Assembly: GCA_028355575.1 (NCBI GenBank)
Contig: JAOMSY010000011.1
Location: 1 to 36,819 of the forward strand
Reading direction: 5' to 3'
Origin: Francisellaceae bacterium
GTDB lineage: Bacteria > Pseudomonadota > Gammaproteobacteria > Francisellales > Francisellaceae
DNA: 36,819 nt
The notes under the pieces: generated by a model
Databases searched by the model: none
Seen by the model: the letters and a program-made list of their open reading frames with translations, nothing else
Told to the model about the DNA's origin: nothing
Made by a program: the position numbers and the translations under genes
Part shown: positions 1 to 9,026 of the stretch, piece by piece
Position numbering within the stretch: the stretch's first letter is position 1
Layout: every line of letters begins with the position of its first letter

Positions 1-1401
1 GACAAAAAATCCAACAATCCAACACCAAAAGGCACACTTGCCAAGTTTTTCATTCAATTTAAATCCAAATATTTTTGGGAACCAAAAGACAACACCCGCG
101 AAGTAACCAAATACGACGCCACCAATAATTGTGTTATGGAAATGAGCAATTAGGAATAAGCTATTATGTAATTGGAAGTCTACACCGGGTACAGACAATA
201 ATACGCCTGTCATACCACCAATAGTGAATGTGAATAAGAATCCGATCGTCCATAGCATAGGAGAGGTAAACTCAATACGTCCCCGATACATGGTAAATAG
301 CCAGTTAAAAATTTTAACACCAGTTGGTATGGCAATAATCATGGTTGTTATACCGAAGAAGGCATTAACATTTGCACCTGACCCCATCGTAAAGAAATGG
401 TGAACCCAGACCACAAAAGAGAGGATGGTAATTGCTAGTAATGCCCAAACCATCGTGGCATATCCAAATAATCGTTTTTTAGAAAATGTAGAAACAATTT
501 CAGAAAATATACCAAACGCAGGTAATACCAAGATATAAACCTCTGGATGACCCCAGGCCCATATCAAATTGATATACATCATCGGATTACCACCAAAATC
601 AGAGGTAAAAAAGTGCATTCCCATTAATCTGTCTAAATACAACAAACTAATTGATACGGTTAAAATAGGGAAAGAGATGACAACCAGAATCATCGCAGTT
701 AATGCGCTCCAAGTAAAAATAGGCATTTTCATTAATGTCATGCCAGGGCAGCGCATTTTCATAATAGTAACAAAAAAGTTAATCCCTGATAATAATGTCC
801 CAATTCCTGAGATTTGCAGCGCCCATATATAATAATCTACCCCGACCCCTGGGCTATATTTAATGCCCGAGAGTGGTGGATATGCTAACCAGCCTGTTGC
901 CGCAAAATCGCCAATAACAAGTGAGACATTAACAAGTATGGCACTAACTGCAGTCAACCAAAAACTAAGTGAGTTCAAAAACGGATAAGCTACATCACGT
1001 GCACCAATTTGTAATGGTACAATCAAATTTAGCAAGCCAAATAAGAAAGGCATTGCCATAAAGAAGATCATGATCACGCCGTGAGCAGTAAATACCTGGT
1101 CATAATGGTGGGGTGGTAAATAGCCTTGTGATTCACCAGCAGCAACTGCTTGTTGAGTTCGCATCATCACCGCATCTGAAAAGCCACGGAATAGCATAAT
1201 AGCCGCAACAATTAGGTACATAACACCAATTTTTTTATGATCTACAGATGTAATCCATTCACGCCATAACCAAGTCCATTTTTTAAAATAAAACAGAATT
1301 GCAATCACAAAAATTGCACCAAGTGCCATCATAATAGCAGCACCTGCAATGATCGGGTCATGTAAAAATGGAAGTGAATCTATGGTAATTTTTCCGAACA
1401 T
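1..1401 (-). CDS. cyoB: cytochrome bo3 ubiquinol oxidase subunit I (partial, 3' end outside window)
   Basis: Catalytic haem-copper subunit of the cytochrome bo3 quinol oxidase, an inner-membrane proton pump that reduces O2 with ubiquinol. Translation from the ATG at 1401 begins [12 protein letters not shown], like E. coli CyoB (MFGKLSLDAVPF). It stays collinear for 467 codons to the left edge, which falls at a segment reading [12 protein letters not shown] (E. coli KLNETWGKRAFW). Family landmarks are readable: [11 protein letters not shown] with the active-site His-Tyr pair, the HHFFTMGAG copper-ligand histidines and the HFHN haem-ligand region. About 190 to 200 C-terminal residues lie outside the window. 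It follows cyoA after 16 bases on the same strand, so the two are co-transcribed; cyoC and cyoD are expected further left. Confidence 0.97.
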   Translation of the reverse strand, partial: MFGKITIDSLPFLHDPIIAGAAIMMALGAIFVIAILFYFKKWTWLWREWITSVDHKKIGVMYLIVAAIMLFRGFSDAVMMRTQQAVAAGESQGYLPPHHYDQVFTAHGVIMIFFMAMPFLFGLLNLIVPLQIGARDVAYPFLNSLSFWLTAVSAILVNVSLVIGDFAATGWLAYPPLSGIKYSPGVGVDYYIWALQISGIGTLLSGINFFVTIMKMRCPGMTLMKMPIFTWSALTAMILVVISFPILTVSISLLYLDRLMGMHFFTSDFGGNPMMYINLIWAWGHPEVYILVLPAFGIFSEIVSTFSKKRLFGYATMVWALLAITILSFVVWVHHFFTMGSGANVNAFFGITTMIIAIPTGVKIFNWLFTMYRGRIEFTSPMLWTIGFLFTFTIGGMTGVLLSVPGVDFQLHNSLFLIAHFHNTIIGGVVFGYFAGVVFWFPKIFGFKLNEKLGKCAFWCWIVGFFV

Positions 1402-1417
1402 ATTTATACCCTTTAAA

Positions 1418-2350
1418 TTAAAGTTTTACTTCTTGATGCATGTTATGGTCAATATGATGCATATCAGGCGTCATAAACTTGTTAATAACAGCTTGGAACA
1501 GTTTGTCTTGTACTGGTGAAAAATATTCAACTTTATTGTTTTCACTCGGCTTAATAATTTTATTGTACTCAGTCATATCTAGTGTATGGTTAGTTTGTTT
1601 AACTTCACTTACCCAATTTTCATACTCGGCTTCAGCACTTGCTTTAGCAGTAAAAATCATCCCGGAAAAACCTTCACCGCTAAAATTACTCGAACGTCCA
1701 GTATAGCTTCCTTTCTCATCTGCAATTAAATGCATTTGAGTTTGCATTCCTTCCATTGCATATATTTGTCCAGCCAAGCTTGGAATGATAAATGCATTCA
1801 TTGGTGCATCAGAAGTAATTTTAAATGTAATAGGTACATCTACAGGGAATTGAATATAATTAATTGTCGCAATATTTTGTTCTGGATAAATGAATAACCA
1901 TTTCCAATCAAGCGCAATTGCTTCAATGACAATTGGCTTTTTATCTGATTCAATATCAAGTGGTTTGTATGGGTCTAGCCTGTGTGTTGATATCCAAGTA
2001 ATAATGGCTAGTATCACAATTATAATACAAGGAATTGTCCACCAAATTATTTCTAGAGTTGTATTGTGAGACCAGTTTGGACTATAAGTTGCTTTTTTAT
2101 TAGAAGCCCTATAACGCCATGAAATATAAAAAATTAAAAATATAACTGGCAATACGACAATTAGCATTAACAGTACCGACACAATGAGTAATGTTTTTTG
2201 ATCAGCCGCAACCATGCCCTTTGGGCTCATAAACGACATCGCACAGCCACTTATAAATAAAGTAGCAACGAGTAAGACACCTATTTTAAATATATGTCTT
2301 GCAGATACCATTTTTTTCAAATGATGGATAAGATTTACTATTTTTTTCAT
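1418..2350 (-). CDS. cyoA: cytochrome bo3 ubiquinol oxidase subunit II
   Basis: Subunit II of the bo3 quinol oxidase, 310 residues (E. coli 315). The N-terminus is a lipoprotein signal with lipobox FISGC, lipidated Cys about residue 36. Two membrane helices follow (about 53-78 and 101-123), then a periplasmic cupredoxin-fold domain. At the position of the CuA site of cytochrome c oxidases the sequence reads [12 protein letters not shown] without the paired cysteines. This is the hallmark of quinol oxidases and separates it from CoxB. The start at 2350 has an AGG 7 bases upstream; a second ATG at codon 14 is possible. First gene of the visible cyo operon. A short hydrophobic frame ends 3 bases before its start (see findings). 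Confidence 0.97.
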   Translation of the reverse strand: MKKIVNLIHHLKKMVSARHIFKIGVLLVATLFISGCAMSFMSPKGMVAADQKTLLIVSVLLMLIVVLPVIFLIFYISWRYRASNKKATYSPNWSHNTTLEIIWWTIPCIIIVILAIITWISTHRLDPYKPLDIESDKKPIVIEAIALDWKWLFIYPEQNIATINYIQFPVDVPITFKITSDAPMNAFIIPSLAGQIYAMEGMQTQMHLIADEKGSYTGRSSNFSGEGFSGMIFTAKASAEAEYENWVSEVKQTNHTLDMTEYNKIIKPSENNKVEYFSPVQDKLFQAVINKFMTPDMHHIDHNMHQEVKL

Positions 2351-2642
2351 ATACTAACCTATATATACGTGTGAGATGAACGCATAAACAACATTTAGAA
2401 CGTAATTAAATCCGGTAATAAAGGCTGCTACTCCCCACCAAATACTTACTCACTCCCTGAGCAGATTTTCCTTATACATTTCAAAACTTCTTACAACCTA
2501 TCATTGTTCAATAAATGGCTCAAAATAAAAGCATAAATTGAAAATTCTATAGGTATCAGTATATTGCCCAATATCACTTGTTAGATCAACCATGTTACTC
2601 TGCTATAAATCAAATTATTTTTTAAGTTCCAGTTGATTTGGC
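2351..2642. other. cyo operon upstream region
   Basis: 292 bases between cyoA and the small membrane-protein gene. It must hold the minus-strand cyo promoter, but I could not identify a convincing -35/-10 pair. A minus-strand frame at 2354-2443 encodes about 29 hydrophobic residues and stops just before cyoA. It has a GGGAG ribosome-binding-like site 9 bases ahead of an ATT codon but no ATG, GTG or TTG. No strong terminator hairpin was seen. Confidence 0.4.
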
Positions 2643-3011
2643 TTATGTTCGTGAGAGTGTACGTTTACTTGGTTTGAATCTAGACAGGCTTTTTTTCAAG
2701 AACTTAGAGAAATAGCTGTATTGTCCAAATAATGTTCCTATTGAGATAAGTAGTACTTGATAAATGGGCAAGATTAGGAGGATCCTAATCGGCCAGAATA
2801 TCCAAGGTGAAGTCGTTTCAACGTTCAACCCAACAAGTTCAGTAATGGGATAGGCTATTTTAACTGATAACGAACCAGCTAATGCAAATACAGTAAAGAT
2901 AATGGTTAATTGAAAGTAGGAATCAACTTTCCAAGTTTCTTTTGATAATAATTTAGAAAGGATTAATAAAAAACTACTTAGCTTAGTTGATTTTAATCGG
3001 GTTTCAGCCAT
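2643..3011 (-). CDS. small DUF6787-like inner-membrane protein
   Basis: 122-residue protein with two predicted membrane helices, about 34-52 (LTIIFTVFALAGSLSV) and 73-94 (PIRILLILPIYQVLLISIG). The pattern FAxxGS, then a proline-containing loop, then RILLILPIYQVLLISIGTLFGQYSYF and a basic tail (KKSLSRFKPSKR) resembles the DUF6787 family as I recall it. That family has no established function and is sometimes mislabelled prolipoprotein diacylglyceryl transferase. The gene stands alone between the cys operon and the cyo operon, on the same strand as both. Family assignment is from memory of the pattern; that the gene is real is more certain than its name. Confidence 0.7.
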   Translation of the reverse strand: MAETRLKSTKLSSFLLILSKLLSKETWKVDSYFQLTIIFTVFALAGSLSVKIAYPITELVGLNVETTSPWIFWPIRILLILPIYQVLLISIGTLFGQYSYFSKFLKKSLSRFKPSKRTLSRT

Positions 3012-3087
3012 TAGTGTCAGAATATGTGTTTAATCAGGCAAGTATACAAAAAAAAGAATTTAAGAATAAAGCAATATCACATTAAGC

Positions 3088-4095
3088 TTAAGCTAATAAT
3101 GCGTTTTCTAGAACGTCAATATGATTTTGCTTTTGAATATATTCTTCTGAAGTAAATAATATTGTAGAGAGGTATCTTTCTCCTGAGTCAGGCAGGATCA
3201 CAACGATGGTCTTATCATTATAATCAGATGATTGATCAAATAGTTGCTGTACTGCTGCGACTGCGGCACCAGATGAAATTCCAGCTAGAATGCCTTCTTT
3301 AGCCATTAATGCAGCAGCATATTTAAAGGCATCTTCATTAGTAACACCTTGAGTTTCATCAACCATTGTAAGATCTAAGTTATTGGGTACAAAACCTAAG
3401 CCAATGCCCTGAATTTTATGCGGGCTAGGCTTAAGGGGCTCTTTATTTAGAGTCTGCTTAATCACTTGAGACTCAAAGGGTTCAATCGCAACAGAGGTTA
3501 TGTTTTTACCTTTCTGGTTTTTAATATAACGTGAAATACCGCTTAAGGTACCACCTGTTCCGACACCACTAATCAATACATCTATCTCTCCATTAGTGTC
3601 TTTCCAAATTTCTGGACCTGTGGTTTTTTCATGGATCTCTGGGTTAGAAGGATTATTAAACTGCTGAAGCATATAATATGTTTGAGGATTTTCCTTTGCC
3701 ATTTCAGTGGCGTGATTGATGGCGCCCTTCATGCCTTGGCTGCCTGGGGTTAGCACTAATTGGGCACCAAGTGCTGCCATTAGCTGTCTTCTTTCAATAC
3801 TCATTGTTTCAGGCATAACTAATACAAGTTTGTATCCCTTGCTTGCGGCACCCATTGCTAGGGCAATACCGGTATTGCCACTAGTTGGTTCGATAAGAAT
3901 TTTATCTTTTGTTAAAATGCCTTTTTTCTCAGCATCAAGAATCATGTTATAACCAATTCGACACTTCACAGAACTAGCTGGATTTCTAAATTCAACTTTA
4001 CCATAGACTTTCTTTCCTGGGAAAAGTTTGCTTAGGTGTACTAATGGTGTGTGGCCGATAGTTTCAGAATTATTCTCATATACTTTTTTACTCAT
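3088..4095 (-). CDS. cysK: cysteine synthase A (O-acetylserine sulfhydrylase)
   Basis: PLP enzyme making L-cysteine from O-acetylserine and sulfide, 335 residues (E. coli CysK 323). Visible signatures are the Schiff-base lysine at about residue 44 in NPASSVKCR, the substrate loop TSGNTG at 71-76, and the phosphate-binding loop GVGTGGT at 177-183. The ATG at 4095 has a strong AGGAGA 5 bases upstream. It is the last gene of the cysJIHEK run, 15 bases after cysE; CysK and CysE form the cysteine synthase complex in other bacteria. I see no clear terminator after the stop. CysK is preferred over CysM from its similarity to CysK and its pairing with cysE. Confidence 0.95.
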   Translation of the reverse strand: MSKKVYENNSETIGHTPLVHLSKLFPGKKVYGKVEFRNPASSVKCRIGYNMILDAEKKGILTKDKILIEPTSGNTGIALAMGAASKGYKLVLVMPETMSIERRQLMAALGAQLVLTPGSQGMKGAINHATEMAKENPQTYYMLQQFNNPSNPEIHEKTTGPEIWKDTNGEIDVLISGVGTGGTLSGISRYIKNQKGKNITSVAIEPFESQVIKQTLNKEPLKPSPHKIQGIGLGFVPNNLDLTMVDETQGVTNEDAFKYAAALMAKEGILAGISSGAAVAAVQQLFDQSSDYNDKTIVVILPDSGERYLSTILFTSEEYIQKQNHIDVLENALLA

Positions 4096-4110
4096 CTAAT
4101 TCTCCTAGAT

Positions 4111-4719
4111 TTATAATGCTTTCGAAACGAGCTCTGTATGACTCGATTGGTTATTTTTGAATTGTAGCGTAACACAATTATCTTTTGATTTTGCTGGACT
4201 GCCAATAACGGTCTGGTTTTTAGTTACATTCTTTACTACGACAGAGTTAGCACCAATGATGACATCATCACCAATAATGATGTCGCCTAATACTTTAGCG
4301 CCAGCGCCAATCACTACTCGGTTACCAATCGTAGCATGTTTACTTGATTTTGCCTTTCTTTCATCAGAATCTTGGATATTAAAATCAAAAGGGCGTGCAC
4401 CTCCAACGGTAACCCCATGATAGACTAGGCAGTCATCACCAATTGTGGCACGTGACCCAATAACAATGCCAGTGCCATGATCTATAAAAAGTCGCTTTCC
4501 AATGACTGCAGCTGGATGAATTTCAACATTGGTAATTGCGCGCGTAATGGTTGAAAAGAATTTGGCCATTAATTTAAACTTATGATTCCATAACCAATGG
4601 TTGATTCGGTATGACCATATCGCATGCATGCCAGGATAGTTGAGTAATACATCAAGCTTGCCAATGGCAGATGGGTCTTTTTGTATAATGTTATTGATAT
4701 CTTCTCTAATGCCTAACAT
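4111..4719 (-). CDS. cysE: serine O-acetyltransferase
   Basis: Transfers acetyl from acetyl-CoA to serine to give O-acetylserine, the carbon skeleton used by CysK. At 202 residues it is the short type (E. coli CysE is 273). An alpha-helical N-terminus (1-60) is followed by the left-handed beta-helix hexapeptide repeats (about 65-175). Active-site histidines are visible in FIDHGTG (about 81) and VYHGVTVGG (about 101). The position of the catalytic Asp is Glu66 (VEIHPAA), as in many short bacterial enzymes. The C-terminus ends in SKAL rather than Ile, so tight docking into CysK through a terminal isoleucine is not obvious. The ATG at 4719 has an AAAGG-type site upstream; cysH ends 11 bases before it. 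Confidence 0.94.
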   Translation of the reverse strand: MLGIREDINNIIQKDPSAIGKLDVLLNYPGMHAIWSYRINHWLWNHKFKLMAKFFSTITRAITNVEIHPAAVIGKRLFIDHGTGIVIGSRATIGDDCLVYHGVTVGGARPFDFNIQDSDERKAKSSKHATIGNRVVIGAGAKVLGDIIIGDDVIIGANSVVVKNVTKNQTVIGSPAKSKDNCVTLQFKNNQSSHTELVSKAL

Positions 4720-4730
4720 ATCTGCTACCT

Positions 4731-5465
4731 TTATGAATTATTATAAATTGAGTTATTTAGCTGCTCTGCACTGCCGTGTAAGGGATTAACATGTAATCCA
4801 CATTCTCTTGTTAAGCCAAAAAAGCGTGTTTCATTTTCTGATATATCTTCAGAAAGGGGTTTGGTGGTATGGGTATCACCTATGCTCACATAACCTTTTT
4901 CCCAAAGTGGGTGATAGGGTAAGTTGTGTTTTTTTAAATAAACATGAATGTCTTTATTTGACCAATCCAGTATTGGCAGTAGCTTATAACGGTTATCTTG
5001 ATTTGAAAGGAACTGCATTTTGCTTCTTTCTTCTGATTGAGACCGACGCAAGCCAACCATCCAAACTTCTGATTCTAGCTCATTTAAGGCATTCTGCATG
5101 GGTACAACTTTATTGAGTTCGTTGTATTGGTGAATACCGTCCAGCCCTTTTTGCCAAAGTTTACCATAACGCGCTTCTTGCCAGGCTGGGCTAATATGAT
5201 TGCGAAATACCTTTAAGTTTAAACCAAGTCTTTTAGTTAAATCGTCGATAAATTGGTAAGTTTCTTTAAATAAATAACCTGTATCAATCAATATAACAGG
5301 AATATCTTTTTTAATTTTCGTGGCCATATGCAGCATTACAGCTGATTGAGCACCAAAGCTTGATGATAGAACGATTTTGGGTGAAATGTGTTGTATTACC
5401 CAGTTAATACGCTCTTCTGGTGATAAATTAGCTAATAACGCATTTGTTTTTTGATCAATTTTCAT
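4731..5465 (-). CDS. cysH: phosphoadenosine phosphosulfate (PAPS) reductase
   Basis: Reduces PAPS to sulfite with thioredoxin or glutaredoxin. A longer frame opens at 5525, but the ATG at 5465 is preferred. It has AAGGGAG just upstream, gives 244 residues exactly like E. coli CysH, and starts near the conserved region. Landmarks: SSSFGAQSAV (about 34-43), DTGYLF, QEARYGKLW, GLRRSQSEERS and the catalytic ECGLH with Cys222. Cys222 is the only cysteine in the protein. The CC...CxxC set that binds a [4Fe-4S] cluster in APS reductases is therefore absent, which makes this the PAPS-specific class. About 20 residues follow ECGLH, unlike E. coli, which ends almost at once. It overlaps the end of cysI by 11 bases. 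Confidence 0.95.
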   Translation of the reverse strand: MKIDQKTNALLANLSPEERINWVIQHISPKIVLSSSFGAQSAVMLHMATKIKKDIPVILIDTGYLFKETYQFIDDLTKRLGLNLKVFRNHISPAWQEARYGKLWQKGLDGIHQYNELNKVVPMQNALNELESEVWMVGLRRSQSEERSKMQFLSNQDNRYKLLPILDWSNKDIHVYLKKHNLPYHPLWEKGYVSIGDTHTTKPLSEDISENETRFFGLTRECGLHVNPLHGSAEQLNNSIYNNS

Positions 5466-7158
5466 GGAATAATCTCCCTTCGGTGACTTCCTTGATATAA
5501 CCTTTACGAATTGTAAAGTCGCCAAATCTCTCCTTGGGTTGACGGTTTTTGGAATAGTCCTGAATAATCACTTCTAGCTTCTCAAGTATTTGTGATTCAT
5601 TCAGGCTCTCTAAATATAATTTATTTAAGCGTTGCCCAACAAAACCGCCGCCTAAATACAAGTTATAAAGGCCTGGCGCTTTGCCAATTAAAGCAACTTC
5701 AGCTAAAAATGGGCGAGCACAACCATTCGGGCAGCCTGTAATGCGAATGGATACTTCTTCATTTTTGAGGCCGTTTTTGGTAAGTAATGCATCAAACTTA
5801 GTAATAAAGTCAGGTAGATATCTTTCAGCCTCTGCCATTGCTAATGCACAAGTTGGTAGGGCTACGCATGCAATAGAGCGTTGACGCGTTGTGGTTAAAC
5901 GCTCTGCTGTTAAGATATCATGTTGTTTAAGTAGCTTTTCAATTTTACCACGGTTCTCGTTTGTTATTTGAGAAATGGTTAGATTTTGATTTGGCGTCAA
6001 TATCATTTCACCATTATGGATCTCAGCAATTTCTTTTAAAGCAGTACGAATTTTCAATTTCTCTTCATCAACCACGCGTCCCTGTGGGATAAATAGGGTG
6101 ATATGATGCTTACCATCAGCGCCTGTCTTCCAGCCATATTCGTCACCTGATGAATTGAACATTACTGCATGTGCTGGGCCTAAATTGTAACCTAGACGGT
6201 TATTCAACTCTGTGCTTAACCAGTTAATACCCCTGTCATCAATAGTGTATTTGAAACGGGCACGTTTACGATTACTTCGATTACCAAAGTCACGCTGAAT
6301 GGTGACAATTTTTTCAGCGACATCAACCACTTGTTCAGGCAGACAGGATCCAATGTTACTTCCTGCCCTAGGGTAGGTTGTTTCATCACTGTGTGTTGTA
6401 CCCATACCACCACCGACAACAATATTGAAAGCTTTAAGTTTGCCGTCATTAATAATGGCAATAAAGCCGATATCTTGAGAATAGACATCAATGTCGTTAT
6501 AGGGTGGAATGGCGATACCAATTTTAAATTTTCTTGGTAAATACGTTTGCCCGTAGATCGGCTCTACTGGAGGCTCAGAGTTGACCTGTTTACCGTCTAA
6601 CCATATTTCATGGTAAGCAGAAGTTTGAGGGGTTAAGTGTGCACTAATATCATCCGCAACTTTAACTACTTCGTGAAATACTGGTCCTAAATGTGGAGCA
6701 ATTGAGCACATGACATTTCTGTTGACATCACCACAAGCTGCCAAGGTATCTAAAAGGGAGTCATTAATTTCTTTAATGGTTTGCTTTAAGTTGGTCTTGA
6801 TTACCCCATGCAGTTGAAATGCTTGACGGGTGGTTAAGCGAAAATTTTCTTCTCCATACTTGCTGGCTAGGTCATCAAACAATAGCCAATGCTTGGTATC
6901 AAACACACCACCAGGAACACGTGAACGGATCATGAAACTGTAGGCTGGTTCAAGTTTTTGTTGTCTTCTTTCAGCACGAATATCACGATTATCCTGTTGA
7001 TATATCCCATGAAACTTAATGAGCTGTTGATCATCTTCGCTGATCGCACCTGTCACGTTATCCAGTAAACCTTCTGAGATAGTACCGCGTAAATAATTAC
7101 TTTTTGTTTTGATGCCCTCATTAACAGATAATTCTAACTCTGGATTATCATTTGCCAT
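5455..7158 (-). CDS. cysI: sulfite reductase (NADPH) hemoprotein beta subunit
   Basis: Sirohaem/[4Fe-4S] subunit reducing sulfite to sulfide by six electrons, 567 residues (E. coli 570). The cluster cysteines are at 431 and 437 (CVALPTC) and at 476 and 480 (CPNGC), matching the E. coli spacing. The substrate-binding basic residues lie in the IRSRVPGG region and around NRKRARFKY. Its ATG shares one base with the stop codon of cysJ (TAATG), so translation is probably coupled. It overlaps cysH by 11 bases. The required sirohaem can be made by the CysG encoded just upstream. Confidence 0.97.
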   Translation of the reverse strand: MANDNPELELSVNEGIKTKSNYLRGTISEGLLDNVTGAISEDDQQLIKFHGIYQQDNRDIRAERRQQKLEPAYSFMIRSRVPGGVFDTKHWLLFDDLASKYGEENFRLTTRQAFQLHGVIKTNLKQTIKEINDSLLDTLAACGDVNRNVMCSIAPHLGPVFHEVVKVADDISAHLTPQTSAYHEIWLDGKQVNSEPPVEPIYGQTYLPRKFKIGIAIPPYNDIDVYSQDIGFIAIINDGKLKAFNIVVGGGMGTTHSDETTYPRAGSNIGSCLPEQVVDVAEKIVTIQRDFGNRSNRKRARFKYTIDDRGINWLSTELNNRLGYNLGPAHAVMFNSSGDEYGWKTGADGKHHITLFIPQGRVVDEEKLKIRTALKEIAEIHNGEMILTPNQNLTISQITNENRGKIEKLLKQHDILTAERLTTTRQRSIACVALPTCALAMAEAERYLPDFITKFDALLTKNGLKNEEVSIRITGCPNGCARPFLAEVALIGKAPGLYNLYLGGGFVGQRLNKLYLESLNESQILEKLEVIIQDYSKNRQPKERFGDFTIRKGYIKEVTEGRLFHEN

Positions 7159-8927
7159 TAGTAAACATCCTTATGATAGCGTTTTGCTTTTCTCAAATCG
7201 GTTAAATAGGTTTCTGCGACGGATTTTTCACACTGTTTTTGTTGTTGGATGATGTTAATCAATGCCTGATGCACATCATCACCCATTTGTATGGCACCAC
7301 AAATATAGATGTGCGCACCATTTTCTAACCAGTTATATAGTTCTTGGCTTTGTTTTTCTATTAAATGTTGGACATAAACTTTTTCTTTTTGATCACGTGA
7401 AAAAGCAACATCAATATGCGTTAACAAACCACTTTTTCGATAATCCACTAACTCAGCTTGATATAAAAAGTCAGATTTAAAATGTCTGGCGCCAAAGAAT
7501 AGCCAATTTTTACCTGTATGACCTTGTGATTCTCTTTCTTGTAAGAAAGCACGGTAGGGCGCGACACCTGTACCGGCACCAATCATGATGATGGGCGTTT
7601 CATTGTTTTCTGGTAAACGGAAGCTAGTATTTTCTGATATATAGACGTTTACTTTCGCTTCATCACCCGTTTGATTAATCAAGAAAGAAGAAGCATGGCC
7701 ATAGTGTTTAAATCCAAATGCATCATATTCAACTTTTGCGACGGTGATATGCACTTCTTCTTCATAAGCATTGGCACTTGAGCTGATTGAATAAAGCCTT
7801 GGTGTTAATTTTCTTAAAGCGCTAATAAAGTCTTCAGCGCTTGGCTGACCTGGAAATGTTTTGATAACATCAATAATCTGATAATTATCAAGATATTGTG
7901 TTTGTTGTTCTCTATTTAAATCAATTAATTCTTTGTGTTGATTAAGTTCACCCCAGGACTTTAAAAACCCTGGATGTAATAACGTTAACTCATAATCATT
8001 AATTAACAGCTCTAATACCGTTTTGTTACCATATTGAGCAAGTTGTGTGTCTGGTTTAATTGCAAGTAATTCTAAAATACTTTGAACAAGCGTTTCTGAA
8101 TTTTTAGCTTTTATGCCAAGTGCATCACCAGGCTGGTAATTAATACCAGAATCTTCCAATGAAATTTCAATATGACGCACATCCTGCTCAGAGTCACGAC
8201 CCGTAATTTTTTGGTTGGTTAACAGTTCAGCTAAAAATGGATTTGCTTTTGTCCATTTTGATGGGGCTGCCTGGGTTGAATGTATTGGAATCACGTTAGT
8301 TTGCGCTTCTAATTTAGGCGTTACTTCAGTGATGAATTTTTCTTCCCAAGCTGCAACAGCATCCTCGTAATCTAAATCACAATCTATCCTATCTAAAAAG
8401 CGTGTTGCACCTAGCTCTTCAAGACGCTTGTCAAAGTCTTTTCCTGTTTGGCAATAGAACTCATAACTGCTGTCACCTAAGCCGACAACAGAGAAATTTA
8501 AATCTTTTGCTTTAGGTGCACGTTTACTCAAAAACTGCTCATAAAAATCAAATGCATCCTCTGGTGGTTCACCATTACCTTGCGTGCTAGTAATTACAAC
8601 AAGCCATTTTTCTTTTTTAAGCTGCTGAATACGGTAACTTGACATTGCTACGAGCTGACTAGGTAGACCTTTCTGGTCAAGCTTGGACTTTAACTCTTCA
8701 GCAACGCCTTTGGCATTTCCAGTTTGTGAGCCATATAAAATTGTAATCGATTCTTGAGGGCTATTTTGTGTTTGTGGTAGCGCCTGTTGTTGACTGGCTA
8801 AGCCAGCAACATAGCCACTTAGCCAAATAAGTTGGTTTTGTTCCAGTTCTTGCAGAATAGGGCTGATTCGACCTATTTGTTCTTGGCTTGGGGCAATATT
8901 TTGACCAAGTGTATTTGATCCTGACAT
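7158..8927 (-). CDS. cysJ: sulfite reductase (NADPH) flavoprotein alpha subunit
   Basis: Electron-entry subunit of NADPH sulfite reductase, 589 residues (E. coli 599). In order: an N-terminal flavodoxin-like FMN domain (about 61-205, ITILYGSQTGNAKG), a linker and FAD-binding region with PRLYSISSS, and a C-terminal NADPH domain with GAGTGVAPYRAF and the terminal AETYLTDLRKAKRYHKDVY typical of the CPR/CysJ family. It is the first gene of the cysJIHEK run; cysI starts on its stop codon. A 17-base perfect palindrome lies 83 bases upstream of its start (9010-9026) and is a candidate regulator site. Confidence 0.97.
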   Translation of the reverse strand: MSGSNTLGQNIAPSQEQIGRISPILQELEQNQLIWLSGYVAGLASQQQALPQTQNSPQESITILYGSQTGNAKGVAEELKSKLDQKGLPSQLVAMSSYRIQQLKKEKWLVVITSTQGNGEPPEDAFDFYEQFLSKRAPKAKDLNFSVVGLGDSSYEFYCQTGKDFDKRLEELGATRFLDRIDCDLDYEDAVAAWEEKFITEVTPKLEAQTNVIPIHSTQAAPSKWTKANPFLAELLTNQKITGRDSEQDVRHIEISLEDSGINYQPGDALGIKAKNSETLVQSILELLAIKPDTQLAQYGNKTVLELLINDYELTLLHPGFLKSWGELNQHKELIDLNREQQTQYLDNYQIIDVIKTFPGQPSAEDFISALRKLTPRLYSISSSANAYEEEVHITVAKVEYDAFGFKHYGHASSFLINQTGDEAKVNVYISENTSFRLPENNETPIIMIGAGTGVAPYRAFLQERESQGHTGKNWLFFGARHFKSDFLYQAELVDYRKSGLLTHIDVAFSRDQKEKVYVQHLIEKQSQELYNWLENGAHIYICGAIQMGDDVHQALINIIQQQKQCEKSVAETYLTDLRKAKRYHKDVY

Positions 8928-9009
8928 AGTTTAAACCTGCTGCTTTAATGTTCACTAATGAGATTAGCGACAATGTTTTTCTTTTAGAACGAATAAATTT
9001 TCATAGCGT

Positions 9010-9026
9010 TATAACTAAAAGTTATA
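9010..9026. promoter_or_regulatory. palindrome upstream of cysJ, candidate CysB/LysR-type operator
   Basis: TATAACT-AAA-AGTTATA, two 7-base arms around 3 bases. It contains TAAC-N5-GTTA, the T-N11-A dyad general to LysR-type regulators. It lies directly beyond the cysG stop and upstream of cysJ on the minus strand, where an activator of the cysJIHEK operon would bind. Assignment to CysB is inference from position, the presence of cysB nearby and the dyad form. Confidence 0.45.

Noticed and set aside
5466-5525. Longer cysH start at 5525
   Set aside because: It would overlap cysI by 71 bases and add 20 non-conserved residues; the ATG at 5465 has a strong ribosome-binding site and gives the E. 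coli length.
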